Made by a program: the position numbers and the translations under genes
From: an uncultured Filifactor sp.
GTDB lineage: Bacteria; Bacillota; Clostridia; Peptostreptococcales; Filifactoraceae
DNA length: 11,301 bases
Direction: 5' to 3'
NCBI GenBank assembly: GCA_947254385.1
Contig: CAMYCP010000027.1
Coordinates: 1 to 11,301 of the forward strand
Part shown: positions 1-6,176 of the stretch, in pieces
Numbering within the stretch: the stretch's first letter is position 1
Layout: each line of letters starts with the position of its first letter
The notes under the pieces: model-generated
What the model was told of the DNA's origin: nothing
Databases searched by the model: none
Seen by the model: the letters and a program-made list of their open reading frames with translations, nothing else

Positions 1-720
1 GAAAGAATACCTGCACGCTATCTCACATATAAAGCCGATATAAGCGATGCGGAGGCGATATATTTTTTTATAAATCCGGAAAACAAAAAAGTGTATATGC
101 AAACTCAAATGCCGGAAGGTGGCGCAATATACGGTATGCCTGAGCTTAAATGCGTTGTACCGCCGGCATTTGGAGGAGATTTCTTATTTTATAGTGCGCT
201 TTTAAAACAAAAAAATCCGAATTACACCTATAACGGCTTATCATATGAAGAACAAGCGATAATGGAGGGAGATTCTCCGACAGGTTTTGACGTCAAAATA
301 TATGACAACGACAATAAAAAAGGAAAACCTGCTTTAAACATCCGCATTATGCAGTACGAACTCACCGTAACCGACAAAGATACCGGCGAAAAACTGTTTG
401 ACAATTCAAAATTGGCGCAATATCCCGAAAAAAATATAACCGAACAAAATGCCGCATCGGAGGCCATAAAAATACTTGAAAAATATAAACGAATACCCGC
501 AGGCAAAAAATACACGGCAAAAAATATTTACAAATTCGGAGGAATATTGGCGGATTACAGAGACGGACTTTCAATTGATTTGTATGACGGAAATATTCTT
601 GTAGGTACGTATTTTATAAACATGACCGGCACGGTAGTCATGGAAAAAATTAAAGTAGACGACAATCCTAACGACGATATGTTCGTGTATGTGTACGGAG
701 AACACACACCTTTCGGTTGA
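1..720 (+). CDS. Stalk-domain family secreted protein, copy 1 (5' end outside window)
   Basis: The frame is open from base 1 to the TGA at 718-720, giving 239 codons with no start: residue 1 (Glu) aligns with residue 213 of the neighbouring copy at 740-2101, so this is the C-terminal half of a paralogue. About 24 residues differ and copy 1 lacks a Met-Ser pair (after its Gln36), so identity is about 90 percent. The ATG at 91 is internal, not a start. No known domain is recognised in this half. It contains a repeated-aromatic, Lys/Asp-rich, probably beta-rich sequence, with DKDTGEKLFDNSK near its middle and a C-terminal stretch DGNILVGTYFINM. If the missing half matches copy 2 it would carry a signal peptide and stalk repeats, but that is inference. 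It ends 19 bases before the next copy, consistent with co-transcription. Function unknown. Confidence 0.85.
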   Translation, partial: ERIPARYLTYKADISDAEAIYFFINPENKKVYMQTQMPEGGAIYGMPELKCVVPPAFGGDFLFYSALLKQKNPNYTYNGLSYEEQAIMEGDSPTGFDVKIYDNDNKKGKPALNIRIMQYELTVTDKDTGEKLFDNSKLAQYPEKNITEQNAASEAIKILEKYKRIPAGKKYTAKNIYKFGGILADYRDGLSIDLYDGNILVGTYFINMTGTVVMEKIKVDDNPNDDMFVYVYGEHTPFG

Positions 721-726
721 TGTGAC
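1..726 (+). repeat. Direct repeat, left copy (pairs with 1376-2107)
   Basis: Bases 1-726 align with 1376-2107 over their whole length, with about 35 substitutions and one 6-base indel (extra bases in the right copy near 1485). The match runs through the stop codon and six bases beyond (TGTGAC), then breaks. The left edge lies outside the window; a simple tandem duplication would have a unit of 1381 bases. Confidence 0.92.
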
Positions 727-739
727 GAAGAAGATGAAA

Positions 740-2101
740 ATGAAGAAAAAATATTATGCCCTGGCGCTTGCGATAGGGCTTACCCTAATACCGCTCAGTA
801 TAAACGCCGTGGATATATACTATCAAATGAGCAAAATTGAAGGGGCGCAAGCAGTAATAAAAAACAACCGAACCTTGGTACCTCTCAGAGTGATAAGCGA
901 AGAACTGGGTTGTGAAGTGAACTGGAACGCTAAAACTCAAACGGCGACGGTCAAAAATTATAACTCCGATACAATTTTCTTCGTCATAGGTGAAAGCGCC
1001 ATGACGATAAAACGTGAGGGCAAAAGCGCTGAAAAAGAGCAAATAGATACCCCTGCAGAAATTATAAACGGCAAAACCTATGTACCCTTGCGTGCGGCTG
1101 CTGATGCACTGGGACTTGTAATCAAATGGAACGAAAAAAATTCATCTGTAGAAATCGGCTTAATGGACGGAAGTGCTGAAGACATAGAAAACGAAAAAAA
1201 GAATAAAAATTTCTCCGACGTTACGGTAAACAGTGCAGACATCGACCTTATCAAAGATGCGTACAACGTAGGAATGCCTGATATCACGGCGAACAATTGT
1301 CCCTCAATTTTTTACAAAACGGATTTAAGTATGATGAAACTTGAAAAAATTGATTATTTTCCGTATGCTTTAAATGAAAGAATACCTGCACGCTATCTCA
1401 CATATAAAGCCGATATAAGCGATGCGGAGGATGTATTTTTTTTTATAAATCCGGAAAACAAAAAAGTGTATATGCAAACTCAAATGTCAATGCCGGAAGG
1501 TGGCGTAACATACAGTATGCCTGAGTTTAAATGCGTTGTACCGCCGGCATTTGGAGGAGATTTCTTATTTTATAGTGCACTTTTAAAACAAAAAAATCCG
1601 AATTATACCTATAACGGCTTATCATATGAAGAACAAACGATAATGGAGGGAGATTTTCTGACAGGTTTTGACGTCAAAATATATGACAACGACAATAAAA
1701 AAGGGAAACCTGCTTTAAACATAAAAATAATGCCGTATGAACTCACCGTAACCGACAAAGATACCGGCGAAAAACTGTTTGACAATTCAAAATTGGCGCA
1801 ATATCCCGAAAAAAATATAACCGAACAAAATGCCGCATCGGAGGCCGTAAAAATACTTGAAAAATATAAGCGAATACCCGCAGGCAAAAACTACACGGCA
1901 AAAAATATTTACCAATTCGGAGGAATATTTTCGGATTACAGAAACGGGTTTTCAATGGATTTGTATGACGGAAATATTCTTGTAGGTACGTATTTTATAA
2001 ACATGAGCGGCACGGTAGTCATGGAAAAAATTAAAGTAGACGACAATCTTAACGACGATATGTTCTTGTATGTGTACGGAGCACACACACCTTTCGGTTG
2101 A
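740..2101 (+). CDS. Secreted protein with N-terminal stalk (copper amine oxidase N-terminal type) domain, copy 2
   Basis: A 453-residue protein from the ATG at 740. Residues 1-23 form a typical signal peptide (MKKK, then a hydrophobic core ending SINA), so it is probably exported. Residues about 27-140 carry the twin repeat of the copper amine oxidase N-terminal/stalk domain: NRTLVPLRVISEELG with VNWNAKTQTATV (44-71) and GKTYVPLRAAADALG with IKWNEKNSSVEI (111-139). This domain is common in secreted and cell-surface proteins of Clostridia and Paenibacillus and does not imply amine oxidase activity. Residues about 160-453 are an unrecognised domain shared with copy 1. The frame is open back to an ATG at 689 inside the upstream gene, but the signal peptide favours 740 (or 734); AAGAAG just upstream is a weak ribosome site, so translation may be coupled to copy 1. 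Function unknown; adhesion or cell-wall association is a guess. Confidence 0.85.
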   Translation: MKKKYYALALAIGLTLIPLSINAVDIYYQMSKIEGAQAVIKNNRTLVPLRVISEELGCEVNWNAKTQTATVKNYNSDTIFFVIGESAMTIKREGKSAEKEQIDTPAEIINGKTYVPLRAAADALGLVIKWNEKNSSVEIGLMDGSAEDIENEKKNKNFSDVTVNSADIDLIKDAYNVGMPDITANNCPSIFYKTDLSMMKLEKIDYFPYALNERIPARYLTYKADISDAEDVFFFINPENKKVYMQTQMSMPEGGVTYSMPEFKCVVPPAFGGDFLFYSALLKQKNPNYTYNGLSYEEQTIMEGDFLTGFDVKIYDNDNKKGKPALNIKIMPYELTVTDKDTGEKLFDNSKLAQYPEKNITEQNAASEAVKILEKYKRIPAGKNYTAKNIYQFGGIFSDYRNGFSMDLYDGNILVGTYFINMSGTVVMEKIKVDDNLNDDMFLYVYGAHTPFG

Positions 2102-2107
2102 TGTGAC
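1376..2107 (+). repeat. Direct repeat, right copy (pairs with 1-726)
   Basis: This is the right copy of the tandem duplication. It starts at the point matching base 1 of the window and ends at TTGATGTGAC just after the stop at 2101. Beyond 2107 the sequence departs from that following the left copy, marking the duplication junction. Confidence 0.92.
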
Positions 2108-2134
2108 GGTGGAATAATTTATGAAAAACGGTCG

Positions 2135-2169
2135 AAAAATGCAAGTTAAAATTCAACTTGCATTTTTTT
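2135..2169 (+). terminator. Intrinsic terminator after the stalk-protein tandem genes
   Basis: ATGCAAGTT at 2139-2147 pairs perfectly with AACTTGCAT at 2155-2163 around a 7-base loop. Seven T residues follow (2163-2169), and an A-run lies at 2135-2139. It lies 34 bases after the stop of copy 2, so it fits as the end of that transcription unit. The flanking A-run could let it work in both directions. Confidence 0.85.
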
Positions 2170-2241
2170 AATTTGGTCTTTTCATTTGAAAAGCAATGTG
2201 GTATCATTACAGTTACGCGCCCCTTTATATAAATGGCTTAT

Positions 2242-2300
2242 ATACTTAAAAACGGTTAATTTTTTCTACAATTTAATTAAAAGAAAAAATTTTTAAGTAT
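2242..2300. repeat. AT-rich inverted repeat
   Basis: ATACTTAAAAA at 2242-2252 is the exact reverse complement of TTTTTAAGTAT at 2290-2300. Inside it, TTTTTTCT (2260-2267) pairs with AGAAAAAA (2282-2289), leaving a 14-base loop and a 7-base bulge on the left arm (2253-2259). It sits between a terminator and the next gene. It could be a degenerate mobile repeat, a weak transcript end or chance in AT-rich DNA. Confidence 0.5.
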
Positions 2301-2356
2301 CATTTAGTAAAAGCCGAATTAAACCTCAAACTTTATTTTTTATAAAATTTGATATA

Positions 2357-2425
2357 AATTACGGACTGTAAGGGGGTATATAAAAATTGGAGGCTTTACG
2401 TTTGTAAAAGATCGTCCGTGAAATT
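2357..2425 (+). ncRNA. Candidate structured 5' leader of the EFR1 gene
   Basis: ACGGAC (2361-2366) pairs with GTCCGT (2414-2419), extended weakly by flanking AATT on both sides. Inside, GTAAGG (2368-2373) pairs with CTTTAC (2394-2399), with one G-U pair. CTTTAC could instead pair with GTAAAAG at 2404-2410, giving mutually exclusive folds. The element lies 124 bases before the EFR1 start codon. It matches no riboswitch class I can recognise. The base pairing is seen; a regulatory role is inference. Confidence 0.25.
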
Positions 2426-2537
2426 GAATCCGTTTTGCGGTTTTCTGTTCAAGCATTCGTGTTTTCTTCGTTTTATTCGCTTTGTGGGGTGATAAATAAA
2501 AAATTTTGATGAGTGATACAGAAAATATTTTATTTAG

Positions 2538-2543
2538 AGGAGG
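2538..2543 (+). promoter_or_regulatory. Ribosome binding site that sets the EFR1 gene start
   Basis: A perfect AGGAGG ends 5 bases before the ATG at 2549. It identifies 2549 as the start rather than the in-frame ATG at 2513, which lies upstream of this site and would translate through it. Confidence 0.9.
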
Positions 2544-2548
2544 AAGAT

Positions 2549-3367
2549 ATGATAACAAGGATATGTTCATGCTATTTCAGCGCAACCGGCAACACGGAAT
2601 GTGTGGTCAAAGCGTTGGTTGAGAATTTGTCTGAAAAACTCGGCATCGACAAAATAAAACACTATAACTTTACGCCCAAGATGATGCGTGACACAATGCC
2701 CGAATATGGAGAAGGGGACTTGGTGATATTTGCAAACCCCGTATATGCCGGCAGAGTTCCAAATCTTCTGTTGCCGTTTTTAAAACAGATAAAAGGAGCG
2801 GGCGCTTTGGGCATACCTGTTGTAACCTACGGCAACCGTAATTTTGACGACGCTTTAATCGAACTTGCAAATCTTATGAAAGACGGCGGCATTAAAATTG
2901 TTGCAGGCGGCGCTTTTATAGGTGAACACTCATTTTCCACCATACTGGGCAAGGGTCGCCCCGATGTCAATGACCTTAAAATCGTAGCGGAATTTGCCGG
3001 CAAGTTGGCAGATAAATTAAACCGTCAAGACTACAGCGAAGTTACCGTACCGGGTAACGACCCGATCAGACCTTATTACACTCCTCGCGACAGAAATGAA
3101 AATCCTATAAACATACTCAAAGTAAAGCCCAAAACCAACAAAAAAATCTGTATAGACTGCAAAATATGCGCAAAATTATGCCCCTTACAAGCGATAGACT
3201 ATAACGACGTATCCAACGTACCGGGAAAATGTATGAAATGTTGCGCCTGCGAAAAGAAATGTCCGACCGGAGCAAAATATTTCGATGATGCGGGATACAT
3301 CTATCATAGAACCGAACTTGAGGAAATGTATGCCGGCACGAGAAGAGAACCCGTATATGTATTGTAA
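2549..3367 (+). CDS. EFR1-type flavodoxin/ferredoxin fusion protein
   Basis: A 272-residue protein with an N-terminal flavodoxin-like domain and a C-terminal double 4Fe-4S ferredoxin domain. The FMN phosphate loop is SATGNT at residues 11-16 after a short beta strand, and ANPVYAGRVP (62-71) is the second flavin-contacting loop. Two cluster motifs follow: C201-x2-C204-x2-C207-x3-C211-Pro and C228-x2-C231-x2-C234-x3-C238-Pro, each complete. This order matches the EFR1 family ferredoxins, common in anaerobic Clostridia and inferred to move electrons between a flavin and low-potential carriers in the cytoplasm; substrate and partner are unknown. There is no signal peptide. It appears monocistronic, with its own ribosome site upstream and a strong terminator at 3408-3462. 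An extra Cys232 lies inside the second motif. Confidence 0.9.
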   Translation: MITRICSCYFSATGNTECVVKALVENLSEKLGIDKIKHYNFTPKMMRDTMPEYGEGDLVIFANPVYAGRVPNLLLPFLKQIKGAGALGIPVVTYGNRNFDDALIELANLMKDGGIKIVAGGAFIGEHSFSTILGKGRPDVNDLKIVAEFAGKLADKLNRQDYSEVTVPGNDPIRPYYTPRDRNENPINILKVKPKTNKKICIDCKICAKLCPLQAIDYNDVSNVPGKCMKCCACEKKCPTGAKYFDDAGYIYHRTELEEMYAGTRREPVYVL

Positions 3368-3407
3368 AATATTTAGGGAAACTGATAATTAATCTTACAA
3401 ATTTGAC

Positions 3408-3462
3408 AAAATGCTACCGAAAACACATCGACTTCAGACGATGTGTTAAGGCAGCATTTTTT
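3408..3462 (+). terminator. Nested-stem intrinsic terminator after the EFR1 gene
   Basis: AAAATGCT (3408-3415) pairs with AGCATTTT (3453-3460). Within it, ACACATCG (3423-3430) pairs with CGATGTGT (3439-3446) around an 8-base loop. The T-run at 3457-3462 completes an intrinsic terminator about 40 bases after the stop codon. Confidence 0.85.
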
Positions 3463-3468
3463 AACTAT

Positions 3469-3544
3469 ATACTACATTTCTAAAATCAAATCAGTATAAA
3501 TACCATACCGTATTTATACTGATTAGCTTTAAAAAATGTAGTAT
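3469..3544. repeat. 76-base imperfect palindrome, possible MITE-like element
   Basis: Two equal 35-base arms (3469-3503 and 3510-3544) flank a 6-base centre. The outer ATACTACATTT/AAATGTAGTAT (11 pairs) and the inner AATCAGTATAAATAC/GTATTTATACTGATT (15 pairs) are perfect. The 9 positions between them include 5 pairs, so 31 of 35 positions pair. No T-run follows, so it is not a normal terminator. I see no clear target-site duplication. It could be a small non-autonomous mobile element or encode a hairpin RNA. Confidence 0.6.
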
Positions 3545-3757
3545 GTAATCTTAACCAGAATTTAATATAAACTTGTATTACAAAAATTTAAACTGAAAAT
3601 TGATGCTACAATTTATTATGCAATTCAGTATTATTAATCTTTTGAGTATAATTATAAATTAGGTATTATAAAATTGTATAACTAACATAACGAAATTGTA
3701 TATAGAATGTATAGATTGATTTGTGAACTCTTGAATAATTTGTAAATATAATATTGC

Positions 3758-3788
3758 AAAATGCAGGGTGAAATTCACCTTGCATTTT
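3758..3788. terminator. Orphan terminator-like hairpin
   Basis: AAAATGCA (3758-3765) pairs with TGCATTTT (3781-3788), then one G-U pair and GGTG (3767-3770) with CACC (3776-3779), around a 5-base loop. The T-run is only 4 bases on either strand. The nearest upstream gene already has its own terminator 300 bases earlier, and on the minus strand rarA ends 260 bases away, beyond the tRNA. It may end an unannotated transcript, back up rarA termination, or be a dispersed repeat. Confidence 0.5.
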
Positions 3789-3856
3789 CGTCGGTATTCA
3801 TAATTTTATTATTATAGGCTGAACAGTTACATTTTTTATTTATATTTTTAAAAATA

Positions 3857-3885
3857 TTGACAAAATATAAGTTTGATACTATAAT
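3857..3885 (+). promoter_or_regulatory. Consensus sigma-A promoter of tRNA-Arg
   Basis: A perfect -35 TTGACA (3857-3862) and a perfect -10 TATAAT (3880-3885) are separated by 17 bases. Transcription would start near 3892, about a dozen bases before the tRNA. Full consensus fits a highly expressed stable RNA. Confidence 0.88.
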
Positions 3886-3904
3886 ATCACTTGTAACTTG
3901 AGCC

Positions 3905-3981
3905 GTACCCATAGCTCAGTTGGATAGAGTGTTTGGCTACGAACCAAAAGGTCGGGGGTTCGAATCCCTCTGGGTACACCA
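3905..3981 (+). tRNA. tRNA-Arg (anticodon ACG)
   Basis: A complete cloverleaf. The acceptor stem is GTACCCA (3905-3911) with TGGGTAC (3971-3977), the D stem GCTC/GAGT, the anticodon stem TTTGG (3932-3936) with CCAAA (3944-3948), and the loop CTACGAA, giving anticodon ACG at 3939-3941. The variable loop is AGGTC and the T stem GGGGG/CCCTC holds loop TTCGAAT. The discriminator is A and the CCA end is encoded (3979-3981). A34 would normally be deaminated to inosine so the tRNA reads CGU, CGC and CGA. It stands alone, with its own promoter and terminator. Confidence 0.96.
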
Positions 3982-3985
3982 AAGT

Positions 3986-4032
3986 AAAGACGTTGTGATT
4001 TCAGTTTTGTATTGAAATTACAACGTCTTTTT
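3986..4032 (+). terminator. Intrinsic terminator of tRNA-Arg, possibly bidirectional
   Basis: AAAGACGTTGT (3986-3996) pairs perfectly with ACAACGTCTTT (4020-4030), and the stem continues through GATTTCA and TGAAATT with one G-U pair, about 18 pairs in all. T-run 4028-4032. It starts 5 bases after the tRNA end and lies 17 bases beyond the stop of the convergent rarA gene, so it may serve both, though the minus-strand T-run is interrupted. Confidence 0.88.
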
Positions 4033-4048
4033 AATTTGCGTAAGAAAT

Positions 4049-5317
4049 TTAAAGATCGCTTTTTTTTAAGTTTTCCATATGATTTTTTATTGCGTTTTCC
4101 ATTTTATTTTCTTTCGGGGTGTAATATTTTCTGTTTTTCAGTGTTTTTGGCATATAGTTTTGTTTTACGTAAGACATCGGATAGTCGTGCGGATATTTGT
4201 AAGAAGTTCCGTGATTTAATTTTTTTGCTCCGCTATAATGTGCGTCTTTTAAAAAGTCCGGGATTTCATAGCTTGAAAAATTGTTTAAATCCTGCATGGC
4301 GCTATCTATTGCCGTAATTACCGAATTTGACTTGGGGGAGGTGGCTAGGAGTATGACCGCTTCCGCCAAAGGAAGTCTTGCTTCCGGAAGTCCCAGATAT
4401 TCGGCGCTTTTTATGCATGAAAATACTATTGATGCGGCTTGCGGATAAGCAAGTCCCACATCTTCCGACGCAATAACCGATAATCTTCGGCACGGAGAAA
4501 TCAAATCTCCCGCCGCAAGCAGTCTTGCAAGATAATGCAGCGCCGCATCGGGGTCACTTCCGCGAATGGATTTTTGAAAAGCGCTCAAAAGATCGTAATG
4601 TTCATCGCCGTTAAGATCGTACGCTATTATTTTTTCTCCCGAAACTTCGGATAAAAGATTTTCGTTTATATCCAAAACTTTATTTTTATCAGAATAAAGA
4701 TTGACGGCAGTGCCTAAAATATTTAACGCTTTTCTTAAATCTCCTCCCGAAAAATTTACGATTGATAAGATTTCCTTATCTTCGATTTTTATTTTATATC
4801 CTGCACTTTCAAGTTTATTTAATGCGTTCAGTACGCCCTGTTTTATGTCGGAATCTTTTAAAGGAAAAAATTTAAGCACCGTACATCGGCTTAAAAGCGA
4901 ACCGTAAACGTGATGATACGGATTGTCGGTAGTGCAAGCTATCAAAACCATTTTGCCCCGTTCGATATGTTCGAGAAACAGTTGTTGTTGCTTTTTGTTG
5001 AAATTTTGTATTTCGTCCAGTTCGACTAATACGCCGTTTATCCCGTCCAAACCGTGCATTGCGTCGGTTATGTTTCTTATGTCCTGCGTGTTGGAGTAAG
5101 TGGCGTTGAGTTTGTATTGTGTCATGTCGGAATTTTTGGCTATTATTGAAGATACTGTAGTTTTGCCCGTGCCGGGCGGGCCGTAAAGTATTAGGTTGGT
5201 TGCCTTGCCGGTTTCAATAATTCGGTTTATGAGTTTACCCTTGCCGATTATGTGAGATTGCCCGACGACGTCGTCTATATTCGAGGGACGTATTATTTCT
5301 GAAAAAGGAATGTTCAC
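4049..5317 (-). CDS. rarA: Replication-associated recombination protein A (RarA/MgsA), AAA+ ATPase
   Basis: A 422-residue protein, normal for RarA/MgsA, a clamp-loader-like AAA+ ATPase acting at stalled or damaged replication forks. Seen in order: Walker A GPPGTGKTT (46-54), Walker B VLVELDEI (96-103) followed by QNFNKKQQQ, sensor 1 ACTTDNP (127-133), a likely arginine finger R144 in LLSRC, sensor 2 GGDLRKALN (191-199), and the family C-terminal region with KSIRGSDPDAALHYLARLL (249-267) and SEDVGLAYPQA (284-294). The usual DEIHRFNK is DEIQNFNK here, a mild deviation; the catalytic Asp-Glu is kept. The start is GTG: the nearest candidates upstream are stops or codY sequence. It begins 14 bases after the codY stop, so the two are probably co-transcribed, with weak ribosome signals suggesting coupling. 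It ends convergent to the tRNA-Arg terminator. Confidence 0.93.
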   Translation of the reverse strand: MNIPFSEIIRPSNIDDVVGQSHIIGKGKLINRIIETGKATNLILYGPPGTGKTTVSSIIAKNSDMTQYKLNATYSNTQDIRNITDAMHGLDGINGVLVELDEIQNFNKKQQQLFLEHIERGKMVLIACTTDNPYHHVYGSLLSRCTVLKFFPLKDSDIKQGVLNALNKLESAGYKIKIEDKEILSIVNFSGGDLRKALNILGTAVNLYSDKNKVLDINENLLSEVSGEKIIAYDLNGDEHYDLLSAFQKSIRGSDPDAALHYLARLLAAGDLISPCRRLSVIASEDVGLAYPQAASIVFSCIKSAEYLGLPEARLPLAEAVILLATSPKSNSVITAIDSAMQDLNNFSSYEIPDFLKDAHYSGAKKLNHGTSYKYPHDYPMSYVKQNYMPKTLKNRKYYTPKENKMENAIKNHMENLKKSDL

Positions 5318-5331
5318 TTAAATACCGCCGT

Positions 5332-6117
5332 TTAATTTTCGCTGATTTTTATTCTTAATTCATCGATCAGTTTGTCATTTAAAACCTTAATATACGTGCC
5401 TTTCATTCCGAGAGAACGGGATTCTATAACTCCGGCGCTCTCAAGTTTTCGTAAGGCGTTTACAATCACCGAGCGGGTAATTCCCGCTTTATCCGCAACT
5501 TTACTTGCAACCAGCAGCCCCTCAGAGTCGCCTAATGCGCTGAAAATATGGATAACCGCCTCTCTTTCCGAAAATGAAAGCGTGCCGATTGCCATTTGCA
5601 CGACGGTTTTTTTGCGCATTTCGTTTTCCATCTCTTCACTTTTGATACGAAGTATCTCCAAGCCGACTACCGTGGCGCTGTATTCCGAAAGCACCAGATC
5701 GTCGTCGTCGAATGCATTGTCGTACCTTGCGAGAATCAACGTGCCGAGCCTTTCACGACTTCCGATTATCGGCACGACGGTCGCATATTTGTTGTAACTT
5801 TCCATTTCTCCTTCAAAAACCGATAGCAGTTCATCTTTGGTCAAATTTGCCTTGGTTTCGGGAATCTTGTTGACGTTTTTGATATATTCGGCAGGCAAAA
5901 TTTTATCACCCGATTTTTTATCTATCACGACCGAACTGTCGATGGCGTGGGAAAAATAAGAACCCAGCACCTTGCCCGAGGAGTTAAGTATGTATATATT
6001 TGAATTTAAAACTTCGCTTAAAGCCTTGCTCAAAGCGTTAAATGACATGATTTTCTCGTTTGAATCCTGTAAGAGTTTGTTTATCTTGCGTGTTTTTTTC
6101 AAAAGTGTAGTTGACAT
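5332..6117 (-). CDS. codY: GTP-sensing transcriptional regulator CodY
   Basis: A 261-residue protein, the usual CodY length (259 in Bacillus subtilis). CodY is a cytoplasmic dimer that senses GTP and branched-chain amino acids and represses stationary-phase, nutrient-uptake and amino-acid genes in low-GC Firmicutes. Residues 1-155 form the effector-binding GAF domain; residues 203-247 are the winged helix, with the near-invariant recognition segment ITRSVIVNALRKLESAG (213-229) and SRSLGMKGTYIKVLN after it. The ATG at 6117 gives the family N-terminus (MSTTLLKKTRKIN), preceded by a modest GGTG ribosome site. It is upstream of and nearly abuts rarA; the hslUV/xerC or topA neighbours seen elsewhere are not in this window. 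A candidate promoter lies at 6177-6205 with a CodY half-site over its -35. Confidence 0.96.
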   Translation of the reverse strand: MSTTLLKKTRKINKLLQDSNEKIMSFNALSKALSEVLNSNIYILNSSGKVLGSYFSHAIDSSVVIDKKSGDKILPAEYIKNVNKIPETKANLTKDELLSVFEGEMESYNKYATVVPIIGSRERLGTLILARYDNAFDDDDLVLSEYSATVVGLEILRIKSEEMENEMRKKTVVQMAIGTLSFSEREAVIHIFSALGDSEGLLVASKVADKAGITRSVIVNALRKLESAGVIESRSLGMKGTYIKVLNDKLIDELRIKISEN

Positions 6118-6176
6118 ATAGCACCGCTTTCTTTAAAAATTTTGTATAGGCAAACGTTATTTGTAAATCCGCGATA

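Larger units (their letters stand above)
2102..2548. other. 447-base intergenic region with hairpins and a possible leader RNA
   Basis: No credible gene is present. In order it holds: the terminator of the stalk-protein genes (2135-2169); a small TATATAA/TTATATA hairpin (2226-2244); a long AT-rich inverted repeat (2242-2300); a more GC-balanced foldable stretch (2357-2425) that could be a 5' leader; and a T-rich stretch to the ribosome site at 2538. I see no strong sigma-A promoter; a TATAAA at 2353-2358 could be a -10 box, but its -35 is poor. Confidence 0.6.
3368..3904. other. 537-base AT-rich intergenic region before tRNA-Arg
   Basis: No credible gene is present in either strand. It contains the EFR1 gene terminator (3408-3462), a 76-base imperfect palindrome (3469-3544), a stretch of about 210 very AT-rich bases (3545-3757) in which I see no defined element, a terminator-like hairpin with no obvious gene (3758-3788), and the tRNA promoter (3857-3885). 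Confidence 0.7.

Noticed and set aside
228..515. Minus-strand open frame, repeated at 1609-1887
   Set aside because: Mirror of the plus-strand paralogue coding sequence; it occurs twice only because the gene is duplicated, and it has no ribosome site or known similarity.
689..739. N-terminal extension of the second stalk protein from ATG 689
   Set aside because: It would overlap the end of copy 1 in another frame and bury the signal peptide behind 17 residues; the start at 740 or 734 fits the export signal.
2513..2548. Upstream ATG for the EFR1 protein
   Set aside because: The AGGAGG at 2538-2543 lies downstream of it and correctly spaced for the ATG at 2549, where the flavodoxin fold begins.
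2340..2570. Minus-strand open frame of 76 residues across the EFR1 leader
   Set aside because: It overlaps the strong ribosome site and start of the EFR1 gene, has low-complexity composition and lacks a recognisable domain.
3591..3601. CodY-box-like ACTGAAAATT in the AT-rich gap
   Set aside because: Only half the box matches and no promoter or gene is near.
3905..3981. tRNA-Arg as an integration (attachment) site for a mobile element
   Set aside because: No second copy of the tRNA 3' end and no integrase gene occur in the window.
4012..4317. Plus-strand open frame of 101 residues
   Set aside because: Antisense to the end of rarA and starting inside the tRNA terminator; Phe/Leu-rich shadow translation.
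5372..5797. Plus-strand open frame of 141 residues
   Set aside because: Antisense shadow of codY; the serine-rich composition is typical of reverse-strand reading.
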